Below are positions 1 to 4,281 of a DNA stretch of 7,271 nucleotides, one piece after another. This DNA is from an uncultured Isosphaeraceae bacterium. Its GTDB lineage: Bacteria; Planctomycetota; Planctomycetia; Isosphaerales; Isosphaeraceae. Position numbers and translations under genes: made by a program. Location: contig CALCIC010000407.1 of NCBI GenBank assembly GCA_937907405.1, positions 1 to 7,271 on the forward strand, read 5' to 3'. Numbering within the stretch: the stretch's first letter is position 1; every line of letters begins with the position of its first letter. The notes beneath the pieces were generated by a model, which searched no databases, was not told the DNA's origin, and saw nothing but the letters and a program-made list of their open reading frames with translations.

Positions 1-188
1 GGGCCCCGCCGCAGATTTCATGCCCGCCGCGACATTCAAAAGTCCATGGCGAACCGGGTAGGCCCTGGAATCCCGTCGCCGCGATTCCTAAACTCAACTT
101 GACGACGAAACACGACAGCATGCATTGCCGTCGCCGCGTTTCCATTCGCCCGGAATCCGCATCATTCAATCAGAAAGGTCGGTATGCC

Positions 189-683
189 ATGACGCCTCTC
201 GTCCGACGGTCGATCGCCGCGCTGGCCAGCACCGCGTTCATGACGTTCGCGCTCGCCGGCGCCTTGCCCCTGAACGCCGCCCAGGATGCGGAAACGACCA
301 AGACGCAAACCACGAAGAAGAAATCCGCGACCAAGGCCAAAGGTTCCGCCAAGAAGGCGGCTGCGGCCGAGGACGACGAACCCGAAGCCAAGCCCAAGGC
401 GAAATCCGGCCGTCAAGCGCCCCCCGACGCCGAACACCGCGTCCCCCCTTACTTCGGGGCGCTCAATCTGACCGAGGAACAGAAAGAGTCGATCTACAAG
501 ATCCAGGGTAAATACCTTCCCCAGATCCAGGAGTTGGAGAAGAAGGCGGAGGACCTCCGCGAGAAGCGGATGTTGGAGGTCGAGGACGTCCTCACGGCCC
601 CCCAGAAGAAGGCACTGGCCGAAGCCCGCAAGGCCGCCGCCGATCGCCGCAAGGCCGCCGCCAAGGCCAAGGCCGGCGACTGA
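189..683 (+). CDS. Secreted LTXXQ / Spy-CpxP-like periplasmic protein
   Basis: A 164-aa protein. The start at 189 is chosen because an AAAGG ribosome site lies at 174-178 and the reading then opens directly with a signal peptide: basic MTPLVRRS, a hydrophobic stretch at about residues 9-27, and likely cleavage near A25 or A31. The frame is open further upstream to a TTG at 99, but that extension would put 30 polar residues before the signal. Residues 36-75 are a Lys/Ala/Glu-rich low-complexity linker. Residues 94-98 (LTEEQ) and 135-139 (LTAPQ) are two LTXXQ motifs about 40 residues apart, joined by a charged helix at about 99-132, which is the repeat pattern of the Spy/CpxP fold. The C-terminus (141-164) is another Lys/Ala-rich helix. 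Family members are periplasmic stress or chaperone-like proteins; the exact role here is unknown. It appears monocistronic, with a hairpin 23 nt after the stop. Confidence 0.75.
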   Translation: MTPLVRRSIAALASTAFMTFALAGALPLNAAQDAETTKTQTTKKKSATKAKGSAKKAAAAEDDEPEAKPKAKSGRQAPPDAEHRVPPYFGALNLTEEQKESIYKIQGKYLPQIQELEKKAEDLREKRMLEVEDVLTAPQKKALAEARKAAADRRKAAAKAKAGD

Positions 684-705
684 ACCCGACTCCGCCCGAA
701 TCGAT

Positions 706-746
706 CGAGCCGGGGACCGCGCACGCCTCGCGAGGTCCCTGGCTCG
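706..746 (+). terminator. Strong hairpin after the LTXXQ gene, probable terminator
   Basis: A 13-bp stem pairs 706-718 (CGAGCCGGGGACC) with 734-746 (GGTCCCTGGCTCG). Every pair is Watson-Crick except one G-U wobble (712/740). The loop is 15 nt. It begins 23 nt after the stop codon at 681-683. There is no clean T-run after the stem, so it may be an L-shaped terminator or an mRNA 3'-end stabiliser. The rest of the gap to 919 holds a short TCGN tetranucleotide run (764-787) and a 7-bp inverted repeat (856-862 with 873-879). I see no convincing promoter there. Confidence 0.5.
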
Positions 747-906
747 CATGGTAATCTTGCCGATCGTTCGCTCGCTCGTTCGTTCGATTCCGCCGCCGGT
801 GTGGAGAAAACGTCCCCGATCCGTCACGGAACACCCTGGGCTGAACGTCCTTGATGGCGAGCGGTGGGCGAAGCTCGCCGGCTTGCTTCCTCAATCCCAA
901 CAACTC

Positions 907-912
907 AAGGAG
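907..912 (+). promoter_or_regulatory. Ribosome binding site fixing the cupin start
   Basis: AAGGAG sits 7 nt before the ATG at 920. The alternative in-frame ATG at 851 has no comparable site and would add 23 residues ahead of the hydrophobic anchor, so 920 is preferred. Confidence 0.75.
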
Positions 913-919
913 AAGAACC

Positions 920-1348
920 ATGACGCGCATCCTACTGGGACTGGTCGTCGGCGGAGTGCTCGGAGCGGGCGGGATGGCGTTGGCCCGCCGCCATGACGAG
1001 GAAAAGGCCGCAAAGGTCCTTTCCGCCCGCGACATCCGGGAGAAGCTGGACGGCAACGCCGCAAGAGCGACGGTCGTGGAGGTGACGCTCAACCCGGGGC
1101 AGTCTGGTACGTCGCACCGCCACCCCGGCCCCGTGTTCGGCTACGTCCTGGAGGGTGAATACGAGTTGGGGATCGACGACCAGCCGACGAAGGTTCTCAA
1201 GACGGGCGAGACGTTCTACGAGCCGACCAACTGCCTGCACAGGGTGTCGAAGAACCCGGCCGCGACCGGGAAGACCCGCGTTCTCGCGGTCCTGGTGCAT
1301 CCGCGCGACGCGAAAACCATCGCCGTGCCAGAGCAAAAAAACGAATGA
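920..1348 (+). CDS. Membrane-anchored small cupin-domain protein
   Basis: A 142-aa protein. The ATG at 920 is set by an AAGGAG ribosome site at 907-912 with a 7-nt spacer. Residues 4-22 are a Gly-rich hydrophobic segment (a signal anchor or uncleaved signal), followed by RRHDEE, so the domain probably lies outside the cytoplasmic membrane. Residues 52-128 form one conserved beta-barrel cupin. Motif 1 contains H66-R-H68-P-G-P followed by YVLEGE. Motif 2 runs G96, P102, H107, N112. H66, H68 and H107 can supply the three metal-binding histidines. The glutamate usually found 4-5 residues after the second His is replaced by V72/F73, so the metal site would be three-His or different. Cupins of this size include dioxygenases, isomerases and sugar- or ligand-binding proteins, and the substrate cannot be read from sequence. 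The DoxX gene follows 55 nt downstream on the same strand, so co-transcription is plausible. Confidence 0.82.
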   Translation: MTRILLGLVVGGVLGAGGMALARRHDEEKAAKVLSARDIREKLDGNAARATVVEVTLNPGQSGTSHRHPGPVFGYVLEGEYELGIDDQPTKVLKTGETFYEPTNCLHRVSKNPAATGKTRVLAVLVHPRDAKTIAVPEQKNE

Positions 1349-1379
1349 CCCCTTGGTCCATCTGACCCCTTGGTCCATC
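1346..1379 (+). repeat. Perfect 17-bp tandem duplication overlapping the cupin stop codon
   Basis: TGACCCCTTGGTCCATC occurs twice, at 1346-1362 and 1363-1379, with no mismatch and no gap. The first copy begins with the TGA stop of the cupin gene. Each copy contains GACC-CCTT-GGTC, a 4-bp inverted repeat, so the unit could fold or bind a dimeric protein. The duplication fills most of the 55-nt spacer before the DoxX gene. Confidence 0.9.
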
Positions 1380-1403
1380 GACTCGTGACGATCGAACGGA
1401 ACG

Positions 1404-1883
1404 ATGTTTGAAAACCGATCGTGCGTGATGCTTTCTTGCTGGGCCGTCCGCATCGCCCTGGCCGCCTCCTTTCTGTCGGCGGTAGCCGACCGATTCGGCG
1501 CCTGGGGCCCGCCGGGAGGCGCCGGCGTCGCCTGGGGAAGCCTTGAGAAGTACGAGGCGTATGCGGCCAAGCTCAACTGGTTCCTTACACCGGCCCTGGT
1601 GTCGCCTGTCGCCTGGATCGCGACGACGGCCGAGGTGTTGATCGCCGTCGGCCTTCTGGTCGGCTGGCGGCTCAAGTGGGTCGCCTTCGCCGCCGCCGTG
1701 CTCCTGACGGCGTTCGCGACGGCGATGGTCGTCGCCCTCGGCCCCAAGCCGCCGCTCGACTACTCCGTGTTCTCCGCGGCGGCCGCCGCTTATCTTCTGT
1801 CCGCCTCGGCGGCCGCGGGAGGCGGTTCGAACAATCTCACGGCCGCCGATGAGGTTGCCTTGAAGGCCCGAGAATACGAATAG
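1404..1883 (+). CDS. DoxX-family four-helix membrane protein
   Basis: A 159-aa protein with four predicted membrane segments at about residues 11-29, 62-86, 90-112 and 119-137. The pattern 'RIALAASFLSAVADRFG' at the N-terminus, a Trp/Pro/Gly-rich loop (34-45), and 'PLDYSVFSAAAAAYLL' in the last helix match the DoxX/DoxD-like family of small integral membrane proteins. Members have been linked to thiosulfate:quinone oxidoreductase subunits and to redox or detoxification complexes, but most are uncharacterised, so no reaction is assigned. A polar tail (141-159) follows the last helix. The start is not certain: the ATG at 1404 has only a weak purine-rich stretch just upstream, and the ATG at 1428 is equally poor and would still keep all four helices. 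It is probably co-transcribed with the upstream cupin gene. Confidence 0.78.
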   Translation: MFENRSCVMLSCWAVRIALAASFLSAVADRFGAWGPPGGAGVAWGSLEKYEAYAAKLNWFLTPALVSPVAWIATTAEVLIAVGLLVGWRLKWVAFAAAVLLTAFATAMVVALGPKPPLDYSVFSAAAAAYLLSASAAAGGGSNNLTAADEVALKAREYE

Positions 1884-1938
1884 CGCGGCCGAATGGCCGC
1901 TCACCAATTGCAGGCCGCCATGTCCGCAGCGGACCATC

Positions 1939-1968
1939 GGGCCGAGTCGCTTGGATTCGACTCGGGCC
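1939..1968 (+). terminator. Hairpin 56 nt after the DoxX gene, possible terminator
   Basis: An 8-bp perfect inverted repeat, CCGAGTCG (1942-1949) with CGACTCGG (1958-1965), has an 8-nt loop. It extends by two more pairs (1939-1940 with 1967-1968) across one mismatch. No T-run follows. It is placed to end the cupin-DoxX transcript before the VapBC-type module. Confidence 0.4.
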
Positions 1969-2015
1969 TCGCCAGCGACTATCTTTATGGTATGTGGAGG
2001 AGAGGTCTGATCTCT

Positions 2016-2039
2016 CGACCGTTCGCTTCGAGTCGGTCG
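2016..2039 (+). promoter_or_regulatory. Second inverted repeat in the leader of the VapBC-type module
   Basis: CGACCG (2016-2021) pairs with CGGTCG (2034-2039). Inside it, TCG (2023-2025) can pair with CGA (2029-2031). A further 5-bp repeat, GAGAG (2000-2004) with CTCTC (2012-2016), lies directly upstream and shares base 2016, so the two structures compete. TA operons are normally autoregulated at inverted repeats near the promoter, so this could be an operator, but no promoter with good -35 and -10 boxes is visible in 1884-2120. Weak evidence. Confidence 0.25.
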
Positions 2040-2120
2040 TCCAAGTCCCGCGACACGAGATCAAGTCATGGGACGCTCCGGTTGACGCAATAGAGAGACC
2101 AACAACGCGAGAGCGCATCC

Positions 2121-2408
2121 ATGAATCCAATCATGCTGAGGGGAGTGATTCGTGACGGCCGGGTCGAAGTGGCCGAACTGATCGATCTGCCCGAGGGTAC
2201 CGAGGTCGTGGTGACGCCCGGGACGACAGGCCCCGACGAAGGACCTGTGACGCCTGAGGAGATCGCCCGCGTCCTGGCGGCGATGCACCGATTGGAGCCG
2301 CTCGAAATACCCGAAGACGTCGCCGCCGACCTCGACGCCTGGGAGCGCGAACTCGGCCGGCACGAGATCGACCATACCGACACGGGTTTTGAGGATGTGT
2401 TTCGGTGA
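2121..2408 (+). CDS. Putative antitoxin of a VapBC-type pair
   Basis: A 95-aa acidic protein. The start at 2121 has GAGAG (2109-2113) at 7 nt; the in-frame ATG at 2133 is an alternative. Residues 6-33 (GVIRDGRVEVAELIDLPEGTEVVV) form a short beta-rich module of the type 'G.v.dGrv.l.e.idLPeGteV.V' seen in many small antitoxin-like proteins next to PIN-domain toxins. Residues 42-95 are acidic and probably helical, suited to wrap around and neutralise a toxin. No ribbon-helix-helix, helix-turn-helix or complete AbrB domain can be seen, so it is assigned mainly by context: the last codons overlap the PIN toxin gene in a GTGA junction. It would be expected to bind the toxin and, with it, repress the operon. 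Confidence 0.7.
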   Translation: MNPIMLRGVIRDGRVEVAELIDLPEGTEVVVTPGTTGPDEGPVTPEEIARVLAAMHRLEPLEIPEDVAADLDAWERELGRHEIDHTDTGFEDVFR

Positions 2409-2818
2409 GACGCTTCATCCTCGACACGGGTATCGCCGGACTCTATCTCGACCGGAAGCGCGGCGTGTTCGAGCGGGCGGTGGTCGAAGTCGGCAGGGGA
2501 AACCGCGTCGGCGTCGCCGCGCCGATCCTCGGGGAGTTGGCGTTTCGCGCCGAGGGCAGCCCTTCTCGCGAACGCAACCTCCTACGCCTCCGCCAGGCGC
2601 TCGATGTTTGGCGGCTGTGGCTGGTTGACGCCGCGGTTGCGTTCGAATACGGACGGATCGCGTTCGAGCTGAAGACCATCGGCCGCCCGATGGGCCAAAT
2701 CGACGTCATGATCGCCGCCGTCGCCTTCTCGCTGGGCGGCGCCACCGTTGTGACCGTGGACGGCGACTTCGCGGCCGTTCCCGGGTTGAGCGTCGAGAAC
2801 TGGGCGGAGACGATCTGA
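2405..2818 (+). CDS. vapC: PIN-domain ribonuclease toxin, VapC-like
   Basis: A 137-aa protein starting with GTG at 2405, which overlaps the antitoxin stop by 4 nt (GTGA), a mark of translational coupling. The whole length is one PIN domain. The N-terminal 'FILDTG' gives D7, 'ILGELAFR' gives E44, 'MGQIDVMIAAVAF' gives D100, and 'VTVDGDFAAVPGL' gives D119 (with D121 nearby). These are the four acidic positions that hold Mg/Mn in PIN nucleases. The ending '..VPGLSVENW' is also typical of VapC. Length matches the family (about 130-140 aa) and no catalytic residue is lost, so it looks active. VapC toxins cleave tRNA or rRNA and stop translation when the antitoxin is degraded; the target here is not predictable. 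Confidence 0.88.
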   Translation: MRRFILDTGIAGLYLDRKRGVFERAVVEVGRGNRVGVAAPILGELAFRAEGSPSRERNLLRLRQALDVWRLWLVDAAVAFEYGRIAFELKTIGRPMGQIDVMIAAVAFSLGGATVVTVDGDFAAVPGLSVENWAETI

Positions 2819-2824
2819 ATGCAA

Positions 2825-2833
2825 GAGGAGGGG
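2825..2833 (+). promoter_or_regulatory. Strong ribosome binding site of the 101-aa gene
   Basis: The purine run GAGGAGGGG lies 5 nt before the ATG at 2839, starting 7 nt after the vapC stop. It is one of the strongest ribosome sites in the window and supports the small downstream gene as real and as part of the same transcript. Confidence 0.65.
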
Positions 2834-2838
2834 AGCAA

Positions 2839-3144
2839 ATGACGCCGCCGAAGGGCCGCAGCTCGATTGAGCCGATCCTCACTCCCTTCTGGATCACGAC
2901 CTCGGCTCGATTCGGCCCACTCGGTTACGGCGTCACGGCGTGGTCGCTCGCGGATGCGCTTTGGATCATCCGGGGCTGGGGATACGAACTGCCGGAGGAC
3001 GCGGGAGCGCCGACCACCCGCGAGGGCGTCGCCGTTGCGGATCTTGATCGCTCGCACGTCGTCGCCAACATGGGACCGATCGTCGTCCGAGGAATGTGGT
3101 ATCCGTTCGTCGGGCTGGGGGTTCCGAGGTGGATGAACGACTGA
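2839..3144 (+). CDS. Small orphan protein of unknown function behind vapC
   Basis: A 101-aa protein that I cannot assign to a named family. It begins 20 nt after the vapC stop with a strong ribosome site, so it is probably the third gene of that operon. Visible features are an aromatic-rich start (PFWITTSARFGPLGYGV, about 16-32), a helix with several Trp/Tyr (WSLADALWIIRGWGY, 35-49), an acidic loop (51-70), and a well-ordered end (MGPIVVRGMWYPFVGLGVPRW, 78-98). There is no signal peptide, no clear membrane helix and no cysteine. The composition looks like a folded soluble domain. I have an impression of similar short proteins in planctomycetes, but no function is known to me. It could be an accessory of the TA module or an unrelated passenger. 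Confidence 0.65.
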   Translation: MTPPKGRSSIEPILTPFWITTSARFGPLGYGVTAWSLADALWIIRGWGYELPEDAGAPTTREGVAVADLDRSHVVANMGPIVVRGMWYPFVGLGVPRWMND

Positions 3145-3187
3145 GCTTGGCCGCTCGGCGCATTCATCGGACTATGGCGGAGTCGGA

Positions 3188-3202
3188 GCCCCAAGACGGG
3201 GC
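3188..3202 (+). terminator. Short GC hairpin after the vapC operon
   Basis: A perfect 5-bp stem, GCCCC (3188-3192) with GGGGC (3198-3202), has loop AAGAC and starts 44 nt after the stop at 3144. TCGG (3183-3186) can pair with CCGA (3207-3210) outside small bulges. No T-run follows, so termination is only suggested by position. Confidence 0.3.
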
Positions 3203-3273
3203 GATGCCGAAACGACCGTCCCGCCTCGTTTGGCCTGCTCGGAACCCTCGCCATCGTCAAAACCCGCATGACG

Positions 3274-3306
3274 TTGACCGCGGCGTCTCCGTTGTCCGGG
3301 TATAAT
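3274..3306 (+). promoter_or_regulatory. Promoter candidate for the HEPN module (perfect TATAAT)
   Basis: TATAAT at 3301-3306 equals the sigma-70 consensus -10 box, striking in such GC-rich DNA. TTGACC at 3274-3279 resembles a -35 box, but the spacer is 21 nt, longer than the usual 16-18, and no better -35 exists at normal spacing. Transcription would start near 3313, ahead of a ribosome site at 3323-3329. The -35 fit is weak, the -10 fit is excellent. Confidence 0.5.
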
Positions 3307-3322
3307 AGGGCCGTGGCCGCTT

Positions 3323-3329
3323 TGGGGAG
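3323..3329 (+). promoter_or_regulatory. Ribosome binding site that decides the TTG start of the HEPN gene
   Basis: GGGGAGA lies 7 nt before a TTG at 3337. The only upstream in-frame ATG (3268) has no such site and lies before the -35/-10 region, so a transcript from the TATAAT box would not include it. Confidence 0.65.
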
Positions 3330-3336
3330 ACCGCCG

Positions 3337-3768
3337 TTGAGCAAGCTGATCGTCACCAAAGCCGAGTTCCAGGAATTGGCCGAAGTGCGATTGGTGGAAG
3401 CGAAGTCTTTACTCGACCAAGCGATGTGGAACGGAGCGTACTACCTGGCCGGTTACGCCGTGGAACTCGCCCTCAAGGCGTGCGTCATCAAGTCGTTAAT
3501 GGCGACGGACGCATTCCCGGAAAAGGAGTTCTCGAAGGACTGCTACACGCACGCTGTCGAGAAGCTCGTCAAGCTGGCCAAACTGGACGGCCCACTCACG
3601 ACCGCCATGGACGCAGACCCAGACCTGCGGGCCAACTGGCCAGTCGCGCGGGACTGGTCGGAAGCGAAGCGGTATCACCGGATCGACAAGACCGAGGCGG
3701 AGGCGCTTTACGCGGCCATCGCCGACGACTCGCACGGAGTACTCCCATGGATCAAGACACAGTGGTGA
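3337..3768 (+). CDS. HEPN-domain protein, likely toxin-like partner of a two-gene module
   Basis: A 143-aa protein using TTG at 3337 (an ATG at 3268 would add 23 residues, see the ribosome site entry). It is all-helical and matches HEPN domains. A first helix covers about residues 7-30. The hallmark second helix is WNGAYYLAGYAVELALKACV (31-50), with the Y-x-x-x-x-x-E-x-x-x-K pattern of this superfamily. A third helix begins with the 'YTHAVEKLVKLA' segment (70-81), and a 'DWSEAKRY' segment lies at 106-113. HEPN proteins are often metal-independent RNases or toxins, and others are structural partners. The classical R-x4-6-H catalytic motif is not clear here (candidates around R112, H114 and H72), so nuclease activity is not proven. 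The downstream gene starts inside its last codons, with a 22-nt overlap, which suggests tight co-expression of two interacting proteins. Confidence 0.8.
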   Translation: MSKLIVTKAEFQELAEVRLVEAKSLLDQAMWNGAYYLAGYAVELALKACVIKSLMATDAFPEKEFSKDCYTHAVEKLVKLAKLDGPLTTAMDADPDLRANWPVARDWSEAKRYHRIDKTEAEALYAAIADDSHGVLPWIKTQW

Positions 3769-4205
3769 GCGAACAAACCGAGGGCGGCAAGCGGCTCATC
3801 GAGGCCCTCGACGTCAACGGGCTCGACGTCCGGGTCGCGTTCTGGGCGAAGCCGACCGAAGAGGAGAAGTGGTTCCTCTATCTCGCGTCCCCTTTCGTGG
3901 ACGACAAGGGACCGACGGAGGCTTACCGCTTCGTCCATCGCGTTTTGCGGGAAAGGCCGGACCTCTGGATCGACCCATTCGAGATCAGGGTGATCGGGTT
4001 GAACGATTCTCTCACCGAGGCGGCCTTGAAAGTGATGAAGCCGAGAGTTCCGGACAGCCCATTCGCGGTCAAGAATCCGATGCCGTATCCGGGAACCCGG
4101 TTGGGCGGGGCGACTCTCGGCGGGGTCAGTATCGACGGGGCTTACATCTATCCACTACCGCAGCCGGGCGTCTCAGCTCAAGACGGGATGGAATCGGCGC
4201 GATAG
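3747..4205 (+). CDS. Unknown-function partner of the HEPN protein
   Basis: A 152-aa protein. The ATG at 3747 has GGAG (3736-3739) at 7 nt and overlaps the HEPN gene by 22 nt in another frame. There is no signal peptide or membrane helix. Residues 11-34 (GGKRLIEALD..GLDVRVAFWAK) look like a helix followed by a strand. 'KWFLYLASPFVDDKGPTEAYRFVHRVL' (41-67) alternates a buried strand with a helix. 'IDPFEIRVIGLND' (75-87) and 'GGATLGGVSIDGAYIYPL' (120-137) are further strands, giving a compact alpha/beta domain. I recall similar 130-150-aa proteins next to HEPN genes in other bacteria, but know no assigned function. No nucleotidyltransferase signature (GSxxxxxxSDxD) is present, so it is not the MNT antitoxin of classical HEPN/MNT pairs. 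An antitoxin, effector or sensor role is inference from the overlap only. Confidence 0.72.
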   Translation: MDQDTVVSEQTEGGKRLIEALDVNGLDVRVAFWAKPTEEEKWFLYLASPFVDDKGPTEAYRFVHRVLRERPDLWIDPFEIRVIGLNDSLTEAALKVMKPRVPDSPFAVKNPMPYPGTRLGGATLGGVSIDGAYIYPLPQPGVSAQDGMESAR

Positions 4206-4233
4206 TTTCAACGTTGCAGCCGCCCTCCGTGAG

Positions 4234-4252
4234 GCCGGTCGTCAGGTCCGGC
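4234..4252. terminator. Weak hairpin between convergent genes
   Basis: GCCGG (4234-4238) pairs with CCGGC (4248-4252) around a 9-nt loop, in the 76-nt gap between two converging stop codons (4205 on + and 4282 on -). A bidirectional terminator would be expected here, but the stem is short and has no T-run on either side. Confidence 0.25.
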
Positions 4253-4281
4253 GATCATGGTCCCGCAGTCACCGTCTCCGG

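Noticed and set aside
1..61. Possible last 19 codons of an upstream + strand gene ending in TAG at 59-61
   Set aside because: The frame is open from the edge to the stop, but the stretch is too short to judge and other frames are open too.
764..787. Run of TCGT/TCGC/TCGA tetranucleotides
   Set aside because: Six imperfect units only, in non-coding DNA. Likely simple-sequence drift; no link to a gene start that would suggest phase variation.
932..1747. Minus-strand open frames across the cupin and DoxX genes (also 162-827 and 2443-3057)
   Set aside because: Translations are Arg/Gly-rich and without domains; the + strand genes have motifs, membrane helices and ribosome sites.
1893..2093. 66-aa open frame between the DoxX and VapBC-type genes
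   Set aside because: No ribosome site, no recognisable pattern, Ser/Arg-rich end, and it spans several inverted repeats.
3426..3746. Upstream extension of the HEPN-partner frame
   Set aside because: It overlaps the HEPN coding region in another frame and is low-complexity in composition. The ATG at 3747 has its own ribosome site.
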